Source of the DNA: Rhizobiaceae bacterium
GTDB taxonomy: Bacteria; Pseudomonadota; Alphaproteobacteria; Rhizobiales; Rhizobiaceae
Direction of reading: 5' to 3'
Assembly (NCBI GenBank): GCA_016793565.1
Contig: JAEUMA010000131.1
Span: forward strand, 1 to 8,523
DNA length: 8,523 nt
Below, piece after piece: positions 1 through 6,833 of the stretch. The notes under the pieces were generated by a model, which was not told where the DNA came from, ran no database searches, and saw only the letters and a program-made list of their open reading frames with translations. The position numbers and the translations under genes are program-made. Within the stretch, counting starts at the first letter, position 1, and each line of letters starts with the position of its first letter.

Positions 1-50
1 CAGGCTGTCGCCAAGCCTGGTTTGCGTTTGGCGGTGTCGTTGGAGAACCT

Positions 51-105
51 CCTCTCCCCAGCGGGGAGAGGGTGGCCGAGCGAAGCGGAGGCCGGGTGAG
101 GGGGA
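51..105. repeat. GC-rich palindromic intergenic repeat (copy A)
   Basis: Two stem-loops lie side by side. The first is a perfect 9-bp hairpin (CCTCTCCCC at 51-59, loop AGC, GGGGAGAGG at 63-71). The second is bounded by GGCC at 74-77 and GGCC at 90-93, followed by GGGTGAGGGGG. The same two-hairpin design recurs at 7494-7540 and 7608-7654, so this is one member of a dispersed repeat family. It lies about 20 bp past the deoC stop codon, where it could slow 3' decay or end transcription. No T-run follows on the minus strand, so it is not a textbook intrinsic terminator. Family assignment to common Rhizobiales repeats is from memory. Confidence 0.7.
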
Positions 106-125
106 GCATCAAGATAAGATTCGCC

Positions 126-1178
126 TCACGCCATCGCGTGACGGTGCGCGGCCGAATAATGCCCGGTCAAATGATGCTCCAACTGTCGCTCGATGTCGGT
201 GAGCAGGCTGGATGCGCCGAAGCGTAACAGGTCCGGCTCCAGCCACGGCCGGCCGAGTTCCTCCTTCATCAGCACCAGCCAGTCGAGCGCCGTCTTGGCG
301 GTCGAGATTCCGCCGGCCGGCTTGAAGCCGATCAGAAAGCCGCTCTGCTCGAAATAGGCGCGGATCGCCCGGCACATGGCGAGCCCCACCGGCAGCGTGG
401 CGTTGACGCTCTCCTTGCCGGTCGACGTCTTGATGAAATCGGCGCCCGCCATCATCGCCACCATCGAAGCGAAGGTGACGTTGCGCAGCGTCGACAGGTC
501 GCCGGTGCCGAGGATCACCTTGATGTGAGCCTCGCCGCAGGCCGCCCGCATCTGCGCTACCTCATCGTAAAGCTCCTCCCAGCGGGCGCCATAAACCAGC
601 CCGCGCGGAATGACGACGTCGATCTCGTCGGCGCCGTCCGCCACCGACGCCTTGATCTCGGCCAGCCGCGTGGCAAGCGGGGTGAGGCCGTGCGGAAAGG
701 CTGTCGAAACCGCGGCGACGTGGATGCCGGTGCCCTTCAGCGCCGCGACCGCCGTCGCCACGAACGGGTGATAGACGCAGACTGCCGCGGGCCGGATCTT
801 CTCGCCGCCGATACCCAGCGCCGCGACCAGGTCGGCGCGGAATGGATTGATCGCCTTGGCGCACAGCCGGCGCACCCGCTCGTCGGTGTCGTTGCTGTTC
901 AGCGTCGTGAGGTCCATGCAGGCCACCGCCTTGAGCAGCCAGGCGGCCTGGTTGTCGCCTTTGATCGAGCGCCGCTTGGTTAGCGTGCCGGCGCGCCGCT
1001 CCAGCGCGCTGCGGTTGACCGAGCGCATCGATTCCAGAAAGCCGAGGTCGAGCTTCATGCCTGGGTTGCGGGCGATGCCGTGGCTGGCTTGGACGTTGGC
1101 TGGCTCGCGCGACGGCAGCGCGGTGACCTTCGCGGCGCGGCCTGCGGTCTCCATCGCGGTGCTTTGCAGTCCGGCCAT
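126..1178 (-). CDS. deoC: Deoxyribose-phosphate aldolase, class I, long form
   Basis: This cytoplasmic enzyme reversibly cleaves 2-deoxy-D-ribose 5-phosphate to glyceraldehyde 3-phosphate and acetaldehyde, in deoxynucleoside catabolism. The 350-residue protein has all three catalytic positions of class I DERA. The Schiff-base lysine is Lys250 in DFIKTSTGK, the second lysine is Lys286 in GFKPAGGI, and the aspartate is Asp187 in GADEIDVV, matching E. coli Lys167, Lys201 and Asp102. The phosphate-site segment RFGASSLL follows at 319-326. It is about 90 residues longer than the E. coli enzyme; the extra N-terminal part is typical of long-form DERAs, including the human one. The frame stays open upstream to 1352, but the ATG at 1176-1178 is chosen because AGGGAG sits 6 bases before it and because the upstream extension is low-complexity Arg/Ala/Gly-rich sequence overlapping the plus-strand hepT remnant. 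It stands alone, minus strand, with no operon partner in the window. Confidence 0.95.
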   Translation of the reverse strand: MAGLQSTAMETAGRAAKVTALPSREPANVQASHGIARNPGMKLDLGFLESMRSVNRSALERRAGTLTKRRSIKGDNQAAWLLKAVACMDLTTLNSNDTDERVRRLCAKAINPFRADLVAALGIGGEKIRPAAVCVYHPFVATAVAALKGTGIHVAAVSTAFPHGLTPLATRLAEIKASVADGADEIDVVIPRGLVYGARWEELYDEVAQMRAACGEAHIKVILGTGDLSTLRNVTFASMVAMMAGADFIKTSTGKESVNATLPVGLAMCRAIRAYFEQSGFLIGFKPAGGISTAKTALDWLVLMKEELGRPWLEPDLLRFGASSLLTDIERQLEHHLTGHYSAAHRHAMA

Positions 1179-1229
1179 CGTCGACTCCCTGGTAACGCCC
1201 GGCCGTTCTGCTGGGCCGAGTTTCCTACC

Positions 1230-1258
1230 TTGTAGCGCCCGGCGCCGGGGTGCGGCAA
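1230..1258 (-). promoter_or_regulatory. Candidate sigma70-type promoter of deoC
   Basis: On the minus strand, TTGCCG (1253-1258) and CTACAA (1230-1235) are 17 bp apart, each matching 4 of 6 consensus positions, and resemble the rhizobial CTTGAC-N17-CTATAT pattern. Transcription would start near 1222, giving a leader of about 45 nt before the deoC ATG. The match is moderate in a GC-rich setting, so this is a prediction only. Confidence 0.3.
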
Positions 1259-1286
1259 GTTTGCCTGCGCATGCCTGAACCGATAA

Positions 1287-1343
1287 CGCGCATCTGCCCT
1301 GCGGCCATCTCCGATTCGCAAAGACGTCCTCGAAGTCTTCTGA
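1287..1343 (+). pseudogene. Remnant: C-terminal end of an MNT-type nucleotidyltransferase antitoxin
   Basis: The plus strand reads RASALRPSPIRKDVLEVF and then a TGA stop at 1341-1343. This resembles the usual C-terminus of small MNT-domain nucleotidyltransferases (MntA-like antitoxins), which end in a pattern such as 'TR-x-ALRP-x-(I/L)R-x-x-(I/V)...VF'. An in-frame TAA at 1284-1286 closes the frame just upstream. The expected preceding residues ITR can be read in a neighbouring frame (1274-1289), suggesting frameshift decay. No nucleotidyltransferase GS-x10-D-x-D motif is seen, so only the tail remains. The hepT-like fragment begins 3 bp after the stop, the arrangement expected for an MNT-HepT pair; this context is the main support. 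Alternative: chance similarity in a short segment. Confidence 0.33.
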
Positions 1344-1346
1344 TCG

Positions 1347-1525
1347 ATGCACGATCGGCGGACCTATTTGCGGTTGCGCGACATCGTCGAGACAACCGAA
1401 GAGATCGACGCTCTGCTGGCTGGAAATAGCGATGACGATCTCATAGCCGACCGCATCGCGTCCCTCTGCGCATCCTCGATGAAGCAGCCCGGTCAGTGAT
1501 GCGCGAGATGGAAGCGGAGAACTAG
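1347..1525 (+). pseudogene. Remnant: N-terminal part of a HepT-like (DUF86) toxin, frameshifted
   Basis: An ATG at 1347 opens 50 codons ending at TGA 1497-1499. The first 40 residues (MHDRRTYLRLRDIVETTEEI, then DALLAGNSDDDLIADRIASL) resemble the start of HepT/DUF86 RNases: a helix of the form 'DI-E-x-x-x-x-ID', an 'LAG' turn and a 'DRI' helix start. A -1 shift near 1464-1466 continues the theme as LRILDEAARSVMREMEAEN, stopping at TAG 1523-1525. This matches the second HepT helix ('LEIIxEAARxxPxEMKAE'). Both the shift and the missing C-terminal half, including the R-x4-H catalytic motif, mark it as inactive. HepT proteins are toxic RNases or AMPylation targets paired with MNT antitoxins. The call rests on remembered family patterns without an alignment. 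An alternative is a functional unknown 50-aa protein. Confidence 0.4.
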
Positions 1526-1533
1526 CCTCCGCT
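1513..1533. terminator. Small hairpin at the fpr 3' end, possible weak terminator
   Basis: AGCGGAG (1513-1519) pairs with CTCCGCT (1527-1533) around a 7-nt loop, directly at the fpr stop codon. On the minus strand the stem is followed by TTCCATC, only a weak U-tract, so termination would be inefficient at best. Confidence 0.2.
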
Positions 1534-2360
1534 CACCCCACGAAGGCGCGTTCCACGACGAATGTCGCCGGGCTGCTGAGCGAGCCCTCCTCGAAGCCGA
1601 GGCTCTCGGCGAGTTCCTTGACATCCTTGAGCATCGCCATCGAGCCGCAGATCATGATGCGGTCCGTGGCCGGATCGAGCGGCGCGATGCCCAGGTCCTC
1701 GTAGAACTTTCCGTTCTCGATCAGCGTCGTTATGCGGCCCATATGCTCGCTGGGCTCGCGCGTCGTGGTCGAGTAGAGCGAAAGCCGGCCGGCGGCGAAC
1801 TCGCCGATCAGCGGGTCCTCAATCGCGTTCGCCACCAGTTCCTGACCGTAGACCAGTTCGGCGCGGTCGCGGCACGTGTGGGTGAGAACGAGCTGGTCGA
1901 ATTTCTCGTAGGTTTCGGGGTCGCGCGTCAGGCTGGCGAAGGGCGCGATGCCGGTGCCGGTCGAGATCATGAACAGCCGCTTGCCGGGGGTGAGCGCATC
2001 CGTCACCAGCGTTCCGGTCGGCTTCGGGCGCATCAGCACGGTGTCGCCAGGCTTGATCTTCTGCAGATACGAAGTCAGCGGGCCGTCCGGCACCTTGATG
2101 GAGAAGAACTCCAGCTCGTCGTCCCAGGCGGGGCTAGCCACCGAATAGGCGCGGAAGACGGGTTTCGCCGCATTGGGCAGGCCGATCATCACGAATTCGC
2201 CTGAGCGGAAGCGCAGCGACTGCGGCCGCGTGATGCGGAAGGCAAACAGCCGGTCGGTGTAATGCTTCACCGAGACGACCTTCTCGGCGTGCACGCCGGC
2301 CGGTATCGGGAACTCGGTCTGGCACGTTTCTTCCGCGACGGATGGCGCTACGGCGTTCAT
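1533..2360 (-). CDS. fpr: Ferredoxin/flavodoxin-NADP+ reductase (bacterial plant-type FNR)
   Basis: This FAD enzyme exchanges electrons between NADPH and ferredoxin or flavodoxin in the cytoplasm. The 275-residue protein has the family order. An FAD-binding beta-barrel carries RAYSVA (70-75; R-x-Y-S binds FAD) and GPLTSYL (93-99). The NADP domain has STGTGIAP (133-140) and CGS (238-240). The C-terminus VVERAFVG lacks the terminal aromatic residue of plant FNRs and matches the Rhodobacter/Azotobacter subclass. Length fits that subclass (about 255-275). The frame is open to 2480, but the ATG at 2358-2360 has AGGAAGGG about 7 bases upstream, and the longer version would start inside the promoter at 2467-2496. 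It is divergent from hyuA. In other bacteria fpr is induced by oxidative stress; no SoxR or OxyR box was recognised here. It may feed an iron-sulfur protein, but no partner lies in the window. Confidence 0.95.
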   Translation of the reverse strand: MNAVAPSVAEETCQTEFPIPAGVHAEKVVSVKHYTDRLFAFRITRPQSLRFRSGEFVMIGLPNAAKPVFRAYSVASPAWDDELEFFSIKVPDGPLTSYLQKIKPGDTVLMRPKPTGTLVTDALTPGKRLFMISTGTGIAPFASLTRDPETYEKFDQLVLTHTCRDRAELVYGQELVANAIEDPLIGEFAAGRLSLYSTTTREPSEHMGRITTLIENGKFYEDLGIAPLDPATDRIMICGSMAMLKDVKELAESLGFEEGSLSSPATFVVERAFVG

Positions 2361-2453
2361 CGGCGAACCCTTCCTGATACGGCCTTTCCGGCCGGCGACG
2401 CCGCCCTGTAGACTTTTTGCAGCCGCACCGCAATGCCGTGCAAAGGCCGGCTC

Positions 2454-2481
2454 TTGCCTGGAAAATTTATTAGTATACAAA
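2454..2481 (+). promoter_or_regulatory. Weak candidate promoter for hyuAB
   Basis: TTGCCT (2454-2459) and TACAAA (2476-2481) are 16 bp apart, each 4 of 6 to the sigma70 consensus. The start would fall near 2488, leaving a leader of about 60 nt to hyuA. It overlaps the fpr promoter on the other strand. It is the best-placed option on the plus strand, but not a strong one. Confidence 0.22.
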
Positions 2482-2496
2482 TGAATATCACGTCAA
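2467..2496 (-). promoter_or_regulatory. Candidate sigma70 promoter of fpr
   Basis: The minus strand reads CTTGACG with the -35 hexamer TTGACG at 2491-2496 (5 of 6 to consensus), an 18-bp AT-rich spacer containing TATACT, and TAATAA (2467-2472) as the -10. This is the most AT-rich patch of the window and the best promoter match in it. Transcription would begin near 2459-2460, giving a leader of roughly 100 nt ahead of the fpr ATG. Confidence 0.55.
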
Positions 2497-2507
2497 GGCT
2501 GAGGGCC

Positions 2508-2520
2508 GGAACAGGGTTCC
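2508..2520. promoter_or_regulatory. Short inverted repeat GGAAC-AGG-GTTCC upstream of hyuA
   Basis: A perfect 5-bp inverted repeat with a 3-bp spacer lies between the divergent promoters and the hyuA start, where a dimeric regulator could act on hyuAB. It is short enough to arise by chance, and no second copy was found near the MarR operon (whose promoter is outside the window). Confidence 0.2.
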
Positions 2521-2547
2521 AAAGTCGGGCGGCTTTCGGGGACGAAC

Positions 2548-4677
2548 GTGCGGGTTTCGCTCATGGCTGAGAATGATCGGGCGGTCAGGAACGACATCGT
2601 CGCAGGCGTCGATGTCGGCGGCACGTTCACCGACCTGATCTTGCTCGACGCGTCTGAGGGCGGCGGGGTTCGCCTCGCCAAGACCCCGACCACGGTCGAC
2701 AACCAGGCCTTCGGTGTAGTCGCGGCTCTGGAGGCGACCGGCCATCCGGTCGCCGACATCGACCTGATCGTGCACGGAACCACCACGACCACCAATGCGG
2801 TTCTGGAGCGACGACTGGCCAGAACGGGAATGGTCACCACCCGCGGCTTTCGCGACGTGATCGAATTGGGGCGCCGCACGCGACCGCAGGCCTACGGCAT
2901 GACCGGCAGTTTTACGCCCGTTATCCCGCGCAATCTGCGACTGGAGGTGGGCGAGCGTGTCCTGGCCTCCGGCGAGGTGCATACGCCGCTGGACGAGGGC
3001 GAGCTGCGCGCCGCGCTTCGGACGCTGCTGGATCAGGGATGCGAATCCCTGGTCATCCACTTCCTGCACGCCTATGCCAATCCCGCGCATGAACTGCGCG
3101 CCGTTGAGATCGCGCGCGAGATGTGGCCCAATGCCTACATCACCGCCGGGCACCAGCTGCTGTCGGAGGCGCGCGAATTCGAGCGCGGCGTCACCGCGGC
3201 GGTCAACGCCTCCGTGCAGCCGATCCTGGAGCGCTATGTCGAGCGGCTCCGCGCCGAGCTGCAGGGCAGGGGCTACGCACGCGACTTTCTCATCATGAAC
3301 GGAAACGGGGGCATGATCTCGGCCCGCCACGTCACCCGTGAATCCGCCAAGACCGTCATGTCCGGCCCGGCTTCCGGCGTCATCGCCGCCGCCTATACCG
3401 GCCGCCGCGCCGGCTTTCCCGATCTCGTCACCTACGACATGGGCGGCACGTCCACCGACGTGGCGCTGATCCGCCACGCGGAACCAGCCGTCTCGAACGA
3501 GACCGAGATCGAATATGCGATGCCCATCCATGTTCCGATGGTGGCGGTCCACACCGTCGGTGCCGGCGGCGGCTCGATCGCGCGCGTCGATGCGTCGGGC
3601 CTCATCCAGGTCGGGCCGGAAAGCGCCGGCGCGCGGCCGGGGCCGATCTGCTACGGTCGCGGCGGCACGGAACCGACGATCACCGACGCCAATCTTGTGC
3701 TCGGCCGCCTGTCGCCGAGGAAGCTGCTGGCCGTCGACAACCCGGTCACCGTCGAGGCGGTGACCAAAATATTCTCGGAAAAGATCGGTGCCCGCACCGG
3801 GCTGGACGGCGTCGCCGCCGCCGGTGCGGTGCTGCGGCTGGGCAACATCAAGATGGCCGGTGCCATCCGCATGGTCTCGGTCTCGCGCGGCCATGACCCG
3901 CGCGATTTTTCGCTTTTCGCCTTCGGCGGGGCAGGTCCTTTGCACGCCACGTCGCTCGCCCGCGAGCTTGGGCTCCCGCGTGTCCTGGTGCCCGCCCGGC
4001 CAGGCATCACCAATGCGCTCGGCTGCGTGGTGGCCGATCTGCGGCACGATTTCGTCAACACGCTCAATCATCCGCTTGCGACGGTGGACGAGGCATACCT
4101 CGCCGAGGTGCTGCACCGGCATCGCAGCGCCGGCCTGGCGCTGATCGAGCAGGAGGCGGTGCGGCCGCAGACCGTGCGCTACCTGCACTCGGCCGACATG
4201 CAGTTCGTCGGCCAGACGCATATCCTCAACGTACCCCTGGTTTCCCCGGAGGTCAGCCGGGCGGAACTGCAGCGCCTGTTCGAGGAAGCCTATTTCGCGC
4301 GCTTCAAGGTGTCGCTGCCCGAGATTCGCGCCAACCTCGTCAACCTCAACACGTCGGTCATCGGAACGCGCCCGCCGGTCGACCTGTCGCGGCTGCTCGA
4401 TCCGGCTGCGCGCGCGCCGACGCTGGCCGGCGCCCTCGATGAAAGGCGTCCGGTATGGTTCGCGGGCGTCTGGCACGATACGCCCATCTATCGCCGCGAG
4501 AAGCTGCCACTCGGTGCGCTCATCGAGGGACCAGCGATCCTGGAGCAGATGGACGCCACCACGGTGCTCGAGCCCGGCGACCGCGCCCGCTCCGATACCG
4601 ACGGCAACATCGTGATCGAGGTGGGGCCGGGTGAGGGGGCAACACGCAACAATTTCTCGATCGGAGGAATTGCCTGA
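2548..4677 (+). CDS. hyuA: Hydantoinase/oxoprolinase family subunit A (HyuA)
   Basis: This is the ATP-binding subunit of the HyuA/HyuB superfamily: N-methylhydantoinase, 5-oxoprolinase, caprolactamase and, more distantly, acetone or acetophenone carboxylases. Typically the cyclic amide oxygen is phosphorylated with ATP before hydrolysis. The 709 residues are full length for a separate A subunit. An N-terminal actin/ASKHA-like domain opens with GVDVGGTFTD (20-29) and HGTTTTTNAVLE (76-87). The main domain has DMGGTSTDV (297-305), HTVGAGGGS (335-343), GARPGP (361-366) and FGGAGP (459-464). The start is GTG 2548, with GGGGA five bases upstream; ATG 2563 (MAENDRAV) is the alternative and lacks a good ribosome site. 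hyuB follows 2 bp after the stop, so the two are co-transcribed. The substrate is not resolvable from sequence. A cyclic-amide hydrolase is preferred over a carboxylase because only A and B subunits are present here, which is inference. Confidence 0.92.
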   Translation: MRVSLMAENDRAVRNDIVAGVDVGGTFTDLILLDASEGGGVRLAKTPTTVDNQAFGVVAALEATGHPVADIDLIVHGTTTTTNAVLERRLARTGMVTTRGFRDVIELGRRTRPQAYGMTGSFTPVIPRNLRLEVGERVLASGEVHTPLDEGELRAALRTLLDQGCESLVIHFLHAYANPAHELRAVEIAREMWPNAYITAGHQLLSEAREFERGVTAAVNASVQPILERYVERLRAELQGRGYARDFLIMNGNGGMISARHVTRESAKTVMSGPASGVIAAAYTGRRAGFPDLVTYDMGGTSTDVALIRHAEPAVSNETEIEYAMPIHVPMVAVHTVGAGGGSIARVDASGLIQVGPESAGARPGPICYGRGGTEPTITDANLVLGRLSPRKLLAVDNPVTVEAVTKIFSEKIGARTGLDGVAAAGAVLRLGNIKMAGAIRMVSVSRGHDPRDFSLFAFGGAGPLHATSLARELGLPRVLVPARPGITNALGCVVADLRHDFVNTLNHPLATVDEAYLAEVLHRHRSAGLALIEQEAVRPQTVRYLHSADMQFVGQTHILNVPLVSPEVSRAELQRLFEEAYFARFKVSLPEIRANLVNLNTSVIGTRPPVDLSRLLDPAARAPTLAGALDERRPVWFAGVWHDTPIYRREKLPLGALIEGPAILEQMDATTVLEPGDRARSDTDGNIVIEVGPGEGATRNNFSIGGIA

Positions 4678-4679
4678 AC

Positions 4680-6368
4680 ATGTCTGCCCTTGATGCCATC
4701 ACCCTCTCCGTCATCCAGGCCGCACTCCAGCAGACTTGCGACGAGATGGACCTTGCCTTCTCGCGCGCCGCCTTCTCGCCGGTCATCGCCGAGGCGAACG
4801 ACCGTTCCGACGGCATCTATTCGGCCGTCGACGGATCGCTGATCGCGCAAGGTTCCCAAGGCCTGCCTGTCTTCGTCGGCGTCATGCAGTATTCGACGAA
4901 GACGATCATCGAGATGATCGCGCGCGGCGAGGTGGCCGCACCGGAGGAAGGCGACGTCTACATCGTCAACGATCCCTATCTCGGCGGCACGCATCTGATG
5001 GACGTGCGTTTCGCCATGCCGGTCTATCGCGGCGGAAAAATCTTCTGCTGGCTCTCCAACACCGGTCATTGGCCTGACATTGGCGGCTCGGTGCCAGGCG
5101 GTTTCTCGGCCTCGGCGACGGCGGTGGAGCAGGAGGGGCTCCGCCTGCCGCCGGTAAAGCTGTTCAAGAAGCGGCAGCTCGACCCCGAAATCTACGCCAT
5201 CATCCGCTCCAACATCCGCATCGCCGACCAGCGCATCGGCGACATCCGCGCGCAGGCTGCGGCGCTCTATGTCGGCCAGGAGCGGCTGTTCGCCATCCTT
5301 GACCGCTACGGCGACGATACGGTGGTCGCCGCGATCGCCGAGCTTCGCCGTCGCGCCGCCGAGCAGATGCGGGCGAACATCGCGCTGGTGCCGGACGGCA
5401 CCTACAGCGCCAGGGCCTATGTCGATTCCGACGGCGTGGTCGACCAGCCCCTCACCATCGCGCTGACGGTGGAGAAGGCGGGCGACACGCTGACCTTCGA
5501 TTTTTCGCAGTCCAGTCCGCCCTGCATCGGCCCGATGAACAGCGTGCTCGCCACCACGCTGTCGTCGGTCTACCTCGCCATGCGCCATATCTTCCCGGAC
5601 GTGCCGATCAGCGCCGGCGCCTTCGAGCCGCTGGTGGTGAAGCGGCCGGAGGGCACCTTCCTCGACGCGCGCTATCCGCGCCCGGTGTCGGGCTGCGCGG
5701 CGGAAGTCTCGCAGCGCATCGCCGAGGCCGTGTTCGCGGCGATGGTGCAGGCGCTGCCCGAGAACGTCACCGCCGCGCCGGCCGGCTCCAGCGGTAATTT
5801 CGCGCTGGGCGGTCATGACCCGGCGCGCGGACGCGACTTCGTCATGTACCAGATTTCCGGCGGCGGCTATGGCGGCGGCGCATCCGGCGACGGCCTTACC
5901 AACGGCTGCTCCACCATCGGCATCTCGAAATCCCCGCCGGTCGAGATCATGGAGCAGGCCTACCCGGTGCTCTACCGCCACTACGCCCTGCGCGAGGGCT
6001 CGGGCGGCGCGGGAAAACACCGCGGCGGCTTCGGCCTCGCTTACGAGGTGGAACTGCTGCGCGGCGAAGCGCGCGCGTCCTTCGTAATGGACCATGGCCG
6101 CTTCGGCCCGCAGGGCGTGCTCGGCGGTGCCGACGGCGCGGTCAACGAGGTCACGGTCTTCCGGAGCGGTGTCGCCCACGTGCCGCCGCACCTCTCCAAG
6201 GAGCAGGACATTCCGCTCAAGGCCGGCGACCGGGTCCGCGTGGGCACGCCGGGTGGCGGAGGATACGGCGATCCGTCGGAGCGTGATCCGGACCTCGTCC
6301 GACGCGACGTCGCAATGGGTTACTATACGCCGGAGCAGGCCGAGGTGCTGTTCGGGCGCTCCGGCTGA
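4680..6368 (+). CDS. hyuB: Hydantoinase/oxoprolinase family subunit B (HyuB)
   Basis: This is the partner of HyuA; the two subunits together form the ATP-dependent amide-opening enzyme. The 562 residues cover the family length, with conserved NDPYLGGTHLMDV (97-109), NTGHWPDIGG (127-136), QRIGDIRAQ (184-192), the glycine-rich ISGGGYGGG (about 390-400) and the C-terminal TPGGGGYGDP (about 522-531), followed by the usual 'D-x-GYYTPEQA' end. The B subunit carries much of the hydrolytic active site in relatives. GGAGGA at 4663-4668, inside the hyuA end, is 11 bases before the ATG. With only 2 bp between stop and start, translation is probably coupled. The gene ends 12 bp from the convergent MarR gene. 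No truncation or missing block is seen. As with HyuA, the substrate (hydantoin, 5-oxoproline, lactam or other) is unknown. Confidence 0.93.
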   Translation: MSALDAITLSVIQAALQQTCDEMDLAFSRAAFSPVIAEANDRSDGIYSAVDGSLIAQGSQGLPVFVGVMQYSTKTIIEMIARGEVAAPEEGDVYIVNDPYLGGTHLMDVRFAMPVYRGGKIFCWLSNTGHWPDIGGSVPGGFSASATAVEQEGLRLPPVKLFKKRQLDPEIYAIIRSNIRIADQRIGDIRAQAAALYVGQERLFAILDRYGDDTVVAAIAELRRRAAEQMRANIALVPDGTYSARAYVDSDGVVDQPLTIALTVEKAGDTLTFDFSQSSPPCIGPMNSVLATTLSSVYLAMRHIFPDVPISAGAFEPLVVKRPEGTFLDARYPRPVSGCAAEVSQRIAEAVFAAMVQALPENVTAAPAGSSGNFALGGHDPARGRDFVMYQISGGGYGGGASGDGLTNGCSTIGISKSPPVEIMEQAYPVLYRHYALREGSGGAGKHRGGFGLAYEVELLRGEARASFVMDHGRFGPQGVLGGADGAVNEVTVFRSGVAHVPPHLSKEQDIPLKAGDRVRVGTPGGGGYGDPSERDPDLVRRDVAMGYYTPEQAEVLFGRSG

Positions 6369-6380
6369 CCGCACACGCTG

Positions 6381-6833
6381 TCAGGCGATCCGCGCCAGCA
6401 GCCTCAGCAGGGTCGCCGCTTCGCGCTCGCTCAGAGGCGCCAGCGTCTCGGCCGAGATGGCGCCGGCGACCTGCAGAAGATTGCCGATCGTCTCGCGGCC
6501 CGCGGGCGTCAGACTCACCACCAGCCGGCGGCGATCGTCCTTGTGGCGCGTCTGCTCGACCAGTCCGCGTGCGCCCAGGCGGTCGATGACACCCTTGATC
6601 GTGGCGGCGTCCATCGCGATCAGCGTGCCGAGCTGGTTCTGCGAGGTCGGGCCGACCTCGTGCAGGCGCGCCAGCGCGGCGAATTGCGGCGGCGTCAGGT
6701 CGCCGATGCGCGAGGCGAAGATCGCCACGTGCCGCTGGTTCGCCTTGCGCAGCAGGAAGCCGATCTGGTCGTCCAGCAGGTAGAAGGCGCTTTGCGGCGC
6801 GTCGGCCTCCAGCACGCCTGCGTCTGCGCTCAC
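6381..6833 (-). CDS. MarR-family transcriptional regulator
   Basis: A small dimeric winged-helix regulator of 150 residues. N-terminal helices (about 14-42) would form the dimer. LTPPQFAALARLHEVGPTSQ (46-65) begins the helix-turn-helix, with the recognition helix around 74-90 (MDAATIKGVIDRLGARG). The wing carries DDRRR (99-103), and a C-terminal helix spans about 130-150. Start choice: GTG at 6831-6833 overlaps the stop of the upstream gene in the sequence GTGA, a standard coupled junction. The frame stays open further upstream only as a shadow of that gene. MarR proteins usually repress their own operon or neighbours and release DNA on binding an aromatic or other small ligand. Being last in the UPF0280-DUF1185 operon and tail-to-tail with hyuAB, it probably controls one or both. 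The ligand is unknown. Confidence 0.9.
   Translation of the reverse strand: MSADAGVLEADAPQSAFYLLDDQIGFLLRKANQRHVAIFASRIGDLTPPQFAALARLHEVGPTSQNQLGTLIAMDAATIKGVIDRLGARGLVEQTRHKDDRRRLVVSLTPAGRETIGNLLQVAGAISAETLAPLSEREAATLLRLLARIA

Noticed and set aside
1179..1352. N-terminal extension of deoC to an ATG at 1350-1352
   Set aside because: The extra 58 residues are low-complexity and lack DERA similarity, while the ATG at 1176-1178 has a good AGGGAG site; the extension also overlaps the plus-strand hepT remnant.
2361..2480. N-terminal extension of fpr to 2480
   Set aside because: It would start inside the likely -10/-35 region and adds 40 residues unlike the family; ATG 2360 has a strong ribosome site.
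2488..4476. A 662-codon minus-strand open frame opposite hyuA
   Set aside because: It is a shadow of high-GC codon use: no recognisable domain, Arg/Asp/Gly-rich composition, and the plus strand encodes an unmistakable HyuA.
4488..6374. A 628-codon minus-strand open frame opposite hyuB
   Set aside because: Same reason; its composition is that of an antisense frame, and the HyuB motifs are all on the plus strand.
6365..6384. CTGAC...GTCAG inverted repeat between hyuB and the MarR gene as a bidirectional terminator
   Set aside because: The stem is only 5 bp with a 10-nt loop, no T-run follows on either strand, and the symmetry partly reflects the two facing TGA stop codons.
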